Part shown: in pieces, positions 25,264 to 37,400 of the stretch
Position numbering within the stretch: the first letter of the stretch is position 1
How the letters are laid out: each line of letters begins with the position of its first letter
Origin: Acarospora socialis
Lineage: Eukaryota; Ascomycota; Lecanoromycetes; Acarosporales; Acarosporaceae
DNA length: 64,000 nt
Direction of reading: 5' to 3'
Assembly: GCA_025617375.2 (NCBI GenBank)
Contig: JAMYGW020000001.1
Coordinates: forward strand, 3,596,001-3,660,000
The notes under the pieces: model-generated
The model's database searches: none
What the model saw: only the letters and a program-made list of their open reading frames with translations
What the model was told of the DNA's origin: nothing
Translations under genes and position numbers: made by a program

Positions 25264-27244
25264 CTTATACAAGCATCAGAATACTTACAATGATTCTGAC
25301 TGAACATTTGCTACAAGTTTAACAAAATTAACATCATACTCAACACTCTATTTCAACTAGCAAGTCAAGATACTGTATCACACTTAATCAGTCACAAATA
25401 TAGATCTGAGTCTGATGAATTCAGTCTCAACACTTTACACACATTAATCACAATATCTATCTACATGAATAGTCTGATCAAAATATTGTCAGAATTTTGA
25501 CAATGTCTTGTTGATAACTATATCATGAAATCTCATTGACAGCAAATCATTGACATAATCAATTAAAACAACACTTTCAATACAGACAAATCACCTAAGT
25601 CAACTGTGAATGCTGCAACATTGTCATATGTGCAAATTTGAGATCTCATCTACTATAAAGATATAGAAAAGAACTATCAACTATGCATATCTTCATATCT
25701 ATATAAAGAAGTCTTCACTTTAATTCATGACTTCATGAAACATTCAGACTATGCACATACACATGAATATCTTATTGATAGTTTATATTTCTCAGATTAA
25801 TCAAAGCATCTACATGAATATATACATCATTGTTCTCAATATTAACTTATGCAGACATCTCATCATCATTTCTACAGATCAATGCAACTCATTTTAATAT
25901 CTTCACAGCTGTTTTACATCATTACTGTTAATTTCATTCTTGCATCATTCACATCATCTGATGAATTTGATACTATTTTCTCAGTTATTAATAAGTTCAG
26001 TAAGACTGTCATCTTCATATTAGAACAAAAAATCATGATGATGAAAGACTGAGCTATACACTTAATGAATTGTCTTGTTTTACTAAACTGAGATTTACTG
26101 TGAGCTATTCTATTCAACTGTAATTGAAAATTCACAGCTGCTTTGTGAAAGAGTTTATTCTGTCAACTGCATGTGAATTTTATGTTTTCAACAGTCTATT
26201 ATTCTCAAATCAATGACAGTTTCAAGACTACTAATCAGATTGTGAAAGTTGTCTTATGTCACTGACTCACTACACTGAAACAATCAAATAAATAATTAAC
26301 AATTTTACTGTGTCTGCAGACAGCACTGAACAACTTGACAAAATACAGTTCTATGAATTTGAGTTTGAATTAAATTCTCTTTGAATTTTGTATGTGTGAG
26401 ATTCTCAATTTAGTACATGTCAACAAACTTAATGTCATCAAAACAAATGCTTATTCAGCACAATTCTCAACAAGATTACTCAATTCTGTTGTCAGTATCA
26501 TCAACTCAGTGAACTTGTCAAAGACTCAGTCTCTATCTCACTGTTCTGTTATTGCTGACTCAGTGAAATTGTCAAAATGTGTTAAACTAGTCACTGTGAA
26601 CCAATACAAATCTGTTCACATTGATGTGAAAGATGCTATTGTCTTTGTCATTATACACATGAAGTACTACTACAACAAATCACATCAGTTTCTCTTCTTC
26701 AATGAGAAAGATATGATTAATCTATGATTACATCACAGTTACACTCTACTCAGTGTTCAAAACAAGAAGTTAAATCAGCAATTTGTCAACTCATTATGCA
26801 TCACTGAACAAATAAAACAACTAGTTTATTGTTTAGATCTATCTGTCATGTGAAAAATTCATAATGTTGTATTAATTGCTCATCTAGAATCTGTCTCACA
26901 ACTTAAAGATAACTTATATCAACATTCTCAATCTGATCACTCAGACATCATTATTATGTTGTCTGACACTTCTGAATGAGAACTTGAGCATTTTCTATGA
27001 AAATGAACATATTGAAGAGATCATGAATTTATCATGAAATATCTAACTCAATGAGTAGAATACAGATCTGAATATAACAGTTGAATTAACATTAAGAATC
27101 TTGACAACACAAAGAAGTTAATGAAGAACTTTGAACACAATGACAGAACAGATAGAAAAGCAACTTTGTTGTAAAAGAATATAAGAAGAAGATCTATATC
27201 AGTATGATGATGAAGTGTTATCTTATTCTGTTTTGCTGACAAAC

Positions 27245-27434
27245 TATTATGAATTTGCTCATAAAACTATCAACATGTCTTTTTTATCTTGCTGTGTCTT
27301 CTTTATCTTGCTGTTGCTTACATTATAATGTGACTCATCTTGCTATGAAGCTTACTTCTCATCTATATATCTAGCTGATTTCATAGCTTAGAAAATATCA
27401 TTCTTCTTTTACTTAACACATCATACTTATAACA
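27245..27434 (+). repeat. 3' LTR of element B
   Basis: 190 bases, followed at once by the second copy of the ATGTG target duplication and then by 33 bases of element A before A's own 3' LTR. Element B therefore landed just upstream of A's 3' LTR. Confidence 0.88.
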
Positions 27435-27471
27435 ATGTGCTGAAGAATCAGTATTTAAGAGAAAAGACAAT

Positions 27472-27707
27472 TGTCAGAGTAAATAATGAAGTGTAGTCAC
27501 AGCATTATGTCTTAGTAAGTGTAGTTAAGTAAGAGTCTATAAGTATGAAACTTCTCTGCACATAAAACTCTTCAGAAATTAGTCTTGACATCAATAGAGA
27601 TATATTGTGTTGCTTTATCATTGAATAGCTTGTGTATTATCATATTTCACACTGTCATAAATCTACTTTAGTAATCTATCTGTAATAGATAGATATTGAG
27701 ACTTACA
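27472..27707 (+). repeat. 3' LTR of element A
   Basis: 236 bases, followed by the second copy of the ACATG target duplication (27708-27712). This closes the outermost element. Confidence 0.92.
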
Positions 27708-27712
27708 ACATG

Positions 27713-28301
27713 TAAGTTGTTGTATGATCAATGTTGAATGCAAAAAACAATAAATAAAGCATTTCATATCAATATTTTCACATTCTACATACTTCTTGAT
27801 CTTATGAAGTCTATCATGATCATTTTTATAAATATAAGTCTCTTAATATAGAGTTACTATCATACAATGCACTTTAAACACAGTGATATCAGTAGCAACA
27901 GTGCTGTGTAAGTTTAGAAAACTGATGTTTGTATATAAACATGAACAAGAAATATTACAAATTCATATATTAGCTGCTTGTCATGCAGTTTCTGTTGTGA
28001 TAGAAATGTGTGATAGTATTGATGATGCTGTTGTATGATGTGATGAAGTTGAAATGATATTAAGATCAATGATTATTTGTTGACTGAAAATGTTTGAATT
28101 TTTGACATCACATCAATCACAGTACTGTTTGATTTTTCATTCTGTATGTGATCTATTTGAGTTTTAACATCATTCAGTGAATGTGAATTCAGACATTCTG
28201 ATGTCATATAACACATGTACTTTGAAAAAAAGTTATATAAAAGATATTTCAGTCAAATAAGTTCTTCTTAAGATCTTCTGACTGTATATTGAGATCTAAT
28301 T
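27713..28301. other. CG-free stretch between elements A and D, unidentified
   Basis: About 590 bases with the block's base bias. The plus strand around 27,900-28,180 reads like decayed coding sequence (long, varied amino-acid composition, few repeats), but I recognise no domain. It belongs to the DNA into which elements A and D inserted. Confidence 0.35.
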
Positions 28302-28306
28302 TTTCT

Positions 28307-28516
28307 TGTTGAAAAGTGCAGTGTTCTAGCTGCTTTCATAGTTTTAGTTGAAACTAACATCAGAAATTGCTCATTATTCATATAGTTTATGTGACAGAAT
28401 ATGTGAATAGCAAATCTTTATAATTCATGTTGATCACAATTAAGTTGATGATGTATATTTCACTAAATAGACAGTTAGTCAGCAGTATAACACAAGTATC
28501 ATTTTATCTCTCAATA
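28307..28516 (+). repeat. 5' LTR of element D
   Basis: 210 bases; pairs with 33557-33767, one base longer. Confidence 0.85.
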
Positions 28517-28582
28517 AATTATAAACTCAGATTAGCAAGAAGCTTCTTAAAGAAAATGCATACTGTTTTAGTGTCTCAACAA

Positions 28583-28840
28583 CTTGATATAAGAACTCAA
28601 AAATTAAGCAAAACAAACATTACTGATCATTGATACAGAGCTTTAAGATTGAGTAAAATGACACTCTTGACAGCTTAATATGAAATTAAAACAAGCACTC
28701 TTGATCATCAATATAGAGCTCAAAGATTAAACAAAACAACATACTTAACACTTAATACAGAGCTTTAAGATTGAGCAAAACAAGACTTACTAACAACTTG
28801 ATATGATGCTCAACAGTTAAGCAAATAAGCACATACACTT
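28583..28840. repeat. imperfect tandem repeat of about 45 bases in the leader of element D
   Basis: A TTGATA/TTAATA box followed by a purine-rich AAGATTGAGCAAAAC-like segment recurs at about 28583, 28630, 28675, 28708, 28752 and 28798. Spacings are 47, 45, 33, 44 and 46 bases. It sits just inside the 5' LTR, before gag. Confidence 0.6.
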
Positions 28841-31800
28841 CTTCTTTCTCTTATTTACATTATTTTCTTTTATACATCTTAATACTTCACTTTATTCATT
28901 TCTTATACTATATGTCAATCATCATCAAAAGCTACATCATGAATTTCAACAACTCTTTCACAAAGCAACAATCTGTTTCAATTCTCAATCATAAGAACTG
29001 CAATTAATGATTTACTTTCATGAGAAAATGACTGATAAATAAAGATCTGTAATATATTATTGAGATTTCAGTAATTAATACTTCTGTTAGTGACTTTTTC
29101 TTTTTATTTAGTAATTTTAATTTCAAAAGTCAAAAATTTAACATAAAGACTCTATACTGATTCATCATCTATATCAATGTAAATGATCAGAAATACATTG
29201 TAGACAAGATTAATGTAAAGAATACTTAAAATATCTTGAAATTCAGATACAAGAAGAAGCTGCAGATCACTGAAAAACAATATTTAATGAAGTTCATTAA
29301 ATACAGAATACTGACAAATGTATTCATCAATGAAACATAAACACATTTCAGCAAGCTGAACAGAAAAATTGCTGTAACTCAGTCTGATATGACTGATTTA
29401 TTTAAGTCTGAACAATGATTTTAAACACTTCTTCAAGCATTATTTGAGAACTACACAGTGATTTGCAACATAATCAACACTCAAAACATCTTAAACATCA
29501 AAAGAAGTCTGCAGAAACTTTAAGAGAAAAAAATATAATTAAAGACTGTTGAAATTGTCTTGTAAGCAGATCAACACAAAGAGAAAGATTTGACACACTT
29601 ATATCAGTATGATGTAAGATATCATTATTGAAGATTGTCAAACTTCAACAATGATTATTCTTCTCAGCATAAATCAGTTAAATGTTTTCTCTGTTGTAAT
29701 TTTCATTGCATTTAAGACTGTGAATATCTTTCTGTTGCTTGCAAGAATGTTAAGTTAAAAAAGTTATTTGTTTTAATTATAGTTAAGTCAATTAAAAAGT
29801 CAGACAAGTTATCTGCAGACAACTCACATTATAAAGACAAAATAAGATTTAAACACAGAAACAGAAAGCATAAAGCTTTTGATGCTGAAACTAAGAAAAA
29901 TAATAACTCATTCTTATCTGAGTTTGATGCAGAGAAAGACAATAAAATTGTTACTCTGTTTAAGAAAGTTATCAGTAAGATATTTAGCTTTGAATGAGTT
30001 GTGAATTCTGAATACTTCATACACATAATTAATTAATGTCAACTTTTCAGCAGCTCTTTGATACACATATGATGCTGAAAAATTAAAGTTGAAAGAAAAC
30101 ACTTATACTCTCACTACTATGAAGTAACTGTGATATAGAACAGATTCAAAAACTTTGTGAATCTGAGTTTAACACTTTATGTGTTTAAATTAGAAGTTAA
30201 TCTTCTATTGAGAAAGTAAATATGTAAAATAAAATTGCAGAAAAGCTTTGATCAGCACAGTCTTTACATATAAAATAAATATAACAATGTCATGATAGAA
30301 ACATCTGAGTGAAGCAGTGTCTATATAATTAAATACATTGCAAAAAAACTGAACAAGTTCATTCTGTTATTTGTTATACATGTGTTATTCAATTCAGAGA
30401 TGACTCTTTCAGTTACAGTATTAAATGTGAATTTTTAAATACAGACTGACTTATTAAGCTCTGCTGACACTTTATTTTCTGTTGATATTTCATTTTTAAG
30501 TGAAAAGATCAAAATCTACAAACTGTAACATCAATAGTTTATTCATTTTAACTCTGCAAAGCTCTGCAATCTTTACAAAGTTATAATTTTTAAGAAGTCA
30601 ATTTTTATTGCTGAAGACAAGAAGAATATGTGTGAAATTTGTGCTGTCATCAAGTTTATCAATCAGCAAAAGCACACTGTAAGTAAGCAGAAGATCAATA
30701 TTCTTATTTTGATTTTCATTGACATATGTAATTTCTTATCTCTGTCATTTATGAAACATCAGTATTTTCTGAAGATTGTGAACAACTATTTTTAAAAGAC
30801 ATAAATAATACTGCTGAAGCAACACAATAATGTCTTACAAAAACTGCAAAAATGACAATTAAAAATTGAACTTCAGACTAATATAAGAATGCTTGCTGTA
30901 CAGAGTGACAATATTATAAAATTAAGATCAATTCTGAATAACTAATGCAGATTTTTTAACATTACATTGCAGTACACTATATTTTATATGTTTATTCAGA
31001 ATGATGTTGTTGAAAGAGTTATTCATATCATTGAGAATTCAGTGCACATCATGATTAAAAAGACAGAACTTTCAATAAAATTCTAAGTGAAAACAATACA
31101 AACAGATATCTATCTTCACAATTGAACAGCAATTGATTTCTTAATCAACAGTAAACAAATAACTTCAAAAAAGATCTTCACTGATGTGCAGCTGTTCATT
31201 GATTACATTTATGTTTGAGATTGCAAATATTACTTCTATGTTGATTTCAAGTTGTTGTTAAAGAGCAGACAGAACAAGTTCATGAATTAAGAATAAGTGA
31301 AAGTTTTCATGAACTATATAAATAAAATCACAAAACAGTATCTGCTTTAAGCTTCAGATCTTAAACAGATCATTAAGAATTATGCTGTGAAGTTTGCTGA
31401 GAATGAAAAGAAAAACAGTGTTGATCTTAAACTGCAAAGATAAATGCTGAACATTCTATCTGAATGAAAATCAGTTAAATAATCATGAAAAAATGCAGTC
31501 ATCATGAATTTTACAGCATTTACAACTCTGTCTACTATCTCTGAGCAAACTTACAGATTCAGATTCATAAATTTAAATGATAAAGAAAAATTCAAATTAA
31601 CTGCAGATAATCTCAACACATTTTCATCAGACATTTATATGATAAATAAATTGACTGCAGTCAATTTAAACAGATCACAGACAAGTGAACAGAGTGAAAT
31701 TAAGTAGTTTTTACATATTAAAGTTTCTGTTAGCAAAGTACTGAATATTTTAACTGAGAAAGTCAAAACATTCTTGTGCATCAAGATCTCAAAGAGAAAA

Positions 31801-33556
31801 CAGAACAACAATGATGAAAACTCTGACAAATTCATGATTAAGATATCATGAGTTATGTTGATGTTCACAGTGTTCATTACAAATAATGAGAAAAATACTG
31901 AGAATATTAAATCTAACATTCTCACATCTGTTATCTATATCAAAGCAGTAAAAAACTCAGTCTGAAGAAAGATGTAAAAAAATATTATTTATGCAGAATT
32001 AATGATTCTGACAGTCAACAGAACATGAAAAGAGATTATGTCATCAAAGAACACAAACATAGTGATCAGCAAATAAATATTCAAACTTAAACTGAACATT
32101 GATGAATTTCTGAACAAGTTTAAAACAAAAATTATGATGAGAGATTTTTCACAGATGTATAACATTAATTATAAGAATATCTTTACATTTATAGTTAAGT
32201 TCAACACTCTTTGAGTTTTTCTTGTCATTGTTGTTCTTGAGAATCTTGAATGTCATTAAGTAAATATCAACAATGTTTTTACAAAATTCTTTTTTAAAAA
32301 GATCATCTACATGACAGCTTTTTCTGAAGTTCAAGTTGCATTTAACTGTGCATTGTGTATATTGTGTAGTTTTTATGATTTGAAGTAAACTACACAAAAC
32401 TGATATAAATGATGTGTCATTGATCTGTGCAAACTAAACTTTCATTAAAACAATGTTAACTCATGTCTTCTCATCAACAGTGTCAAAAGAATTATGCTGC
32501 TTCTTTATGTAAATAATATAATTGTAGTCTTAGTAAGTCTGACACACATTTTCTGATTCAAGAAAGTTCTTGTAAAAATGTTCAAAGTTAAGAATTTGAA
32601 AGAGACACAGAAAATTCTTGACATATAAATCACACACAATCACAAAAAAAAAATTCTACATCTAAATCAAACTCATTATGTAAACAAGATGCTGAGAGAT
32701 CTTCACATATAATTTGACAAGCATAAAATCACAATAATCTTACTTAATGAATATGATGCTCTTCATCTCACTGATTTAACTGATTAAAAAATAAATTAAA
32801 AACAGTATTAACATGCAATTGAGAGTCTGATATATATGATGATTCATATTTAACTGAATATCATCTTTGTTCTAAATTAACTAAGTCAATATCTTAGTAA
32901 TTTCACAGAACATCATAAACATGCACTTAAGAAACTGCTGCAATATGTAAGATCAATTATTAATTTTGACATTGTGTATAAACTCAGTGAAAGTCAAGTT
33001 ATGCTTGAATACTTTAACTTTAATTATGCATTAAACAAGCAAGATCAAAAGTTAATTCTGAAACATATGTATATGCTTAAAGATAGATCAGTGTTATGAG
33101 TAAATTAAAAACAGAAATTTATTGTTATCTTAATTACAGAGACTGAATACATGATTATATCAATGTGTGCAAAGACTGAAGTCTGACTTACATAGATGCT
33201 GTAAAACATGAATATAAACAAGTATCTTGAAGACAATTTATACTGTGTAAACATCAAGAAAAATAAAGTTCATCAAGCAGTTTCATCTCTTTAGCTTAAG
33301 AAAGACAATCAGACTGTTTTGATTTTGATTAAAAATGCACATGTGCATGAGCAATTAAAGCACATTAACATTGTCTATCATCATATTCATAATCTGCACA
33401 AGCAAAATCAGATTGATGTGAATTTTGTACTCAGTTAAGACATGATAACTGATGAATTAATTAAGTTCTTATTTAGATAAATCTTTAAGCACTTTGTTGA
33501 ACAACTGAAACTTACTGTTAATGAAAGTCAATAGATGCAGCATCACTGAGTGAAAG

Positions 33557-33767
33557 TGTTGAAAAATATGATGTTTTAACTGCTTTCATAATCTTAGTTG
33601 AGACTAATGTTAAAAGTTACTCATTATTTCATATAGTCTGTGTGACAGAGCATGTAAATAGTGAATTTCTATAATTCATGTTGATCATGATCAAGTTAAT
33701 GATGTATATTTCACTAGATAGACAGTTAGTCAGCAGTATAACACAAGTATCATTTTATCTCTCAATA
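33557..33767 (+). repeat. 3' LTR of element D
   Basis: 211 bases; matches 28307-28516 throughout. Confidence 0.85.
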
Positions 33768-34040
33768 CTTCTCTGAGAATATTCATCTCATTATTATTTT
33801 ATATAACTTTTGAGTCTTGTTTCTGATCTACTAACTGAGCATTAAATTCATTTTCTGCAGTCTGTTCAATTCTGATCAGAAATATTTTTCTGTATAATTT
33901 AACTGATTCAATCAGAATTGACATTAATTCTGATTGAATATGTTATTGTATAATTGTGTACAACTGAACATAAATCTCACAATAAAATCATAATTTATCT
34001 GCAAAAGCATTCTCTGCACAAATATTAAGAAGTTTTATAC

Positions 34041-34402
34041 TGTTATGATCATATCTAGAAAGAAAAAAACTTGTGAGTCTGTGATCAAGAGTTCACCTGA
34101 AGTGTATACAAAGAAAACTGCTAAATAACAGTTATGTAACAGCACAATGACTCAATAGTGAGCAGACAAGTCAAGAACTTAACTTCTTGATGTTAAAACA
34201 TCAAGACATCAAGAATGCTCAATGCAGAGATGTTGAGCAACATTCTATATAGTAGAGTTGTTTCTTTTATGAAAACAATTGTGTTCAACTTAAATAACAA
34301 TCTAAGAGTTAAAGACCAGAACTGTTTCAGATCAGCTGTTATATCAATAAGCACAAATTCTTAGTTCTACATACTCAAGAAATCTTAGATTAGAACATTA
34401 CA
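34041..34402 (+). repeat. 5' LTR of element E
   Basis: 362 bases, same length as the 3' LTR. Confidence 0.9.
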
Positions 34403-37400
34403 CTTTGAACACTCTTACAATATAATGAGTATGATGTCTGACACACAGAAGAACATTTTAACTTTGTTCTTGAGACAAACTCAGACAAACTCATCTCTAC
34501 TATTTACTTTAAATAGAATGATGACACAATCAGTGATGTCAGTCTTGATAATACAACTATTTGTGAGTGCATCTAAGATACAGGTACTGAATGTCTTTGA
34601 TGAAGAGTGAGAAAAATTGTGAGTCTTTGTGACAAAACTCAATCTATATATTGAGTTCAATCAGTCAAAGTTTCAAATCAATCAAGAGAAAACATTGTTT
34701 GCAGCAATCTATCTTGTGAATGCAGTCTTTAATTGAGTTAATTTCAAGCTGCATGAGTTTCTAAAAAAGAAATACAAAGAATGCAACACAGATACAGAGT
34801 CTATGTTCAATGACTATGCACAGTTTAAGAAAGAGTTAAGAAAAACTTTTAAAGTAATTAATGAAGAAAGAGCAGCAGAGAAATAGATTTACATCTTGTG
34901 ACAGAGTGAATTGATGACAGTATACATCACAGAGTTTCAGTGACTAACAACACTTATCAGATGAAATGATGAAGCACTTATCTATCAGTACTATTATGAG
35001 TTGAGAGAGTTCATCAAAGACAAAATAGCTCAAGCAAAACAATCAGACAATCTTCAGAGAATGATTAATCTGAGTATCAACATTAACAGTTGTCAGTGAG
35101 AACAACAGATGAAACAAAAAGAATATTGAATATCATTTATGATAAAAGATCAAGAAGAAAGCTTCTGATCATGAATTAAGTGATATGTTTTATTAATAAG
35201 ATATAAAAAAACAAACTCTATAAATCTTAATACAATCAAGAAGTGTCATCAGAAGTCATGAAAAACTAAATGAATAAAGTATGAATGTCAGTCAGAGTGG
35301 TTCACTAAGTCTTAAATAACACTGTGAAATGAGATGTAAATGTGTTACAACTGTGAAAAACTCAGACATCTTGTTCAAGAATGTAACAGATCTTAGATAA
35401 AAAGAAAAAATGTTGCAGTGACAGTTAAAAAGAATATATGTGTAATGCACAACATTCTCAGCTGAACAGTCTGTTACAATAACATGTGCAGAGTACACAT
35501 AAACACAAAAAATAAAGTCAAATGATATCTTCAGAGATTGTGCAAAGACACAAGAAACAGATATGACATGATGAGTCAATTAACTTATGAAAAAGAATTA
35601 GCTACTCTTATCAAGAAAAGAGTTCTTGATGCTGAGAAAGAAAACAATATTCTTGAAGATGACATCAAAGAAACTGATGATTATGAATTTCAGATTGACA
35701 AATCTTGAATATTTTCTGATAGTGATACACTTATGAAAGAAAGTTTGAACAATGCTGAGACAGAATTCTTGAGAAAGTATTAAACAAAGATTAAGAAAGA
35801 TCTAAGTGCTCAGAGAAAAGTGACATCAGTTAGCAAAAAAATGCTAAAGAAAAAACAAGAAGTTCAAGATCAGAAAGCAAAGATATGCAAAGAATTCAAT
35901 GATCTACTGAGAGACATACAAACAGTTATGAGAGAATCAATATCAGAATTTCTTGTGTGAAAAATCAAGAGTCACAAGATCAAGATATACTTACTTGAAG
36001 AATATATCACACAGAATGAAGACAGATGAATCTTCAGTGAAGAATATATATCATTTGAATTTCTGCAAAGAGTAAAAGTCTTTGAGAGTTAGTTGTAGAT
36101 GAAGTACAATCAGTATGAATTCTGACTACATTCAAAAAGATACATTGAGCAGCACAGTCTAAAGTATGTGAATCTCATGATCAAAAGAAAATCAAGATGA
36201 TTTCAAGAACTCTGAAGATGAACTGAATAATTAAGTGAATTAAAAAATGAAAAGCTTTCTCAACAAGACTAGAAAATAAGAAGCTAGTGACATCTCAAAG
36301 ACAAGACAATGATTATTGAATATAAATCAAGATTATGATCAATGAACATCAAATCAATGTATTGATGAATTCTGAAGCAGATGATAATATTATGAACTGA
36401 AAAATAGTTAACATGTTGAAATTAGAGACACAGTGAGTGCACTGTTCATTCAACATACAAATGACAAATGAAGTCATCAAAAGAATTAATGAGAAAATCT
36501 GTGTGAAAGTCTCAATTCTTGAAAATTCACAAGAAATAACATTTAATGTTATGAAATTAATCAGATATAATGCAGTGCTAGAAATGTTCTGATTATGTGA
36601 AAGAAATCTGAGAATTGATTGAGTTATGAAAGAGATATGTGCAGTTGAAAATGCATACAAGATTTTTAAACAATCAGAAATGAGCTTATCAGAGTATAAG
36701 TCATGAGATCACAAAATATCACTATTGAATGAAAAACAATCTAAGTGAATGCTTCTATACTCAATGAGTGAAGATTAACTTAAGAAAGTTAGAACTTATC
36801 TTGATAAGAATCTTAAAAGAAAATTCATAAAATTGTCAAAATCATCAGCAGAATATTCAATTCTGTTTATATCAAAGAAGAATGACAAGAAATGACTATG
36901 TGTTGATTACAGACAACTCAACAAGATAACTTATTGAGACAGTTATTTTCTACTGCTGATAGAAGAGTTGTAAGATTAATTAGACAAGATTAAATGATTC
37001 ACAAGCTTAAATCTTAAGAATGTTTACTATCAAGTTAGAATGAAAGAAGATAAAAAGTGAAAGACAGCATTCTGAACAAGATATGAACACTATGAATACA
37101 TTGTTATGCTGTTTGAGCTAAAGAATGTTTCAGTCATCTTTCAAAGATTAATCAACAACATGTTGAGAGAATATCTTGATGATTTTATGATCATATATCT
37201 CAATAATATTCTGATATACTCAGAAGATCTTGAGAAGCACTGAGAGTATGTGTGCAAGATATTGATAAAGCTCAATGAGAAAGTCTTGTATATGAAAAAG
37301 TCAAAAAGCAGATTCAAAATCAAGAAAATTGAGTTTTTAAACTATGTAATTTGATCTGAACAGATCAAGAAGAATTTAAAGAAGATAAAAGCAGTCAGAA

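Larger units (their letters stand above)
14631..27434 (+). mobile_element. Ty3/gypsy chromodomain element B, nested in element A (broken)
   Basis: Two 190-base LTRs (14631-14820 and 27245-27434) are flanked by a perfect target duplication ATGTG (14626-14630 and 27435-27439). The LTRs begin TATTATGA and end CTTATAACA; the inverted-repeat logic suggests an original TG start. Excluding the nested element C, its own length is about 6.6 kb. Relics on the plus strand are gag (about 15,200-16,950), protease (about 16,970-17,600), reverse transcriptase (about 17,950-18,900), then, beyond the insertion, RNase H and integrase (about 25,300-26,900) and a chromodomain (about 26,980-27,150). A chromodomain at the integrase end is typical of chromoviruses, which target heterochromatin. 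It is broken at tens of places. Confidence 0.9.
7767..27707 (+). mobile_element. Ty3/gypsy LTR element A, outermost of a three-level nest (broken)
   Basis: Two 236-base LTRs (7767-8002 and 27472-27707), each starting TGTCAG and ending CTTACA, are flanked by a perfect 5-base target duplication ACATG (7762-7766 and 27708-27712). Its own sequence is 7767-14630 plus about 27440-27707, near 7.1 kb. Plus-strand relics come in gypsy order: gag with a zinc knuckle (about 8,500-9,200), protease (about 9,330-9,660), reverse transcriptase (about 9,950-10,560), RNase H (about 10,780-11,050), integrase with HHCC zinc domain (about 11,690-12,500) and a chromodomain-like end (about 12,790-12,950). An antisense ORF follows. 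It carries tens of breaks and is a fossil. Age cannot be taken from LTR divergence because of the mutation bias. Confidence 0.9.
28307..33767 (+). mobile_element. Ty1/copia LTR element D (broken)
   Basis: LTRs of 210 and 211 bases (28307-28516 and 33557-33767) begin TGTTGAAA and end CTCAATA. Flanking five-mers are TTTCT (28302-28306) and CTTCT (33768-33772), a target duplication differing by one C/T. Parts on the plus strand are a leader with a tandem repeat (about 28,583-28,840), gag (about 29,100-29,800), integrase (about 30,500-31,400), reverse transcriptase (about 32,100-32,650) and RNase H (about 32,950-33,500). Integrase before reverse transcriptase is the copia order. It carries tens of breaks and is a fossil. 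Confidence 0.87.
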
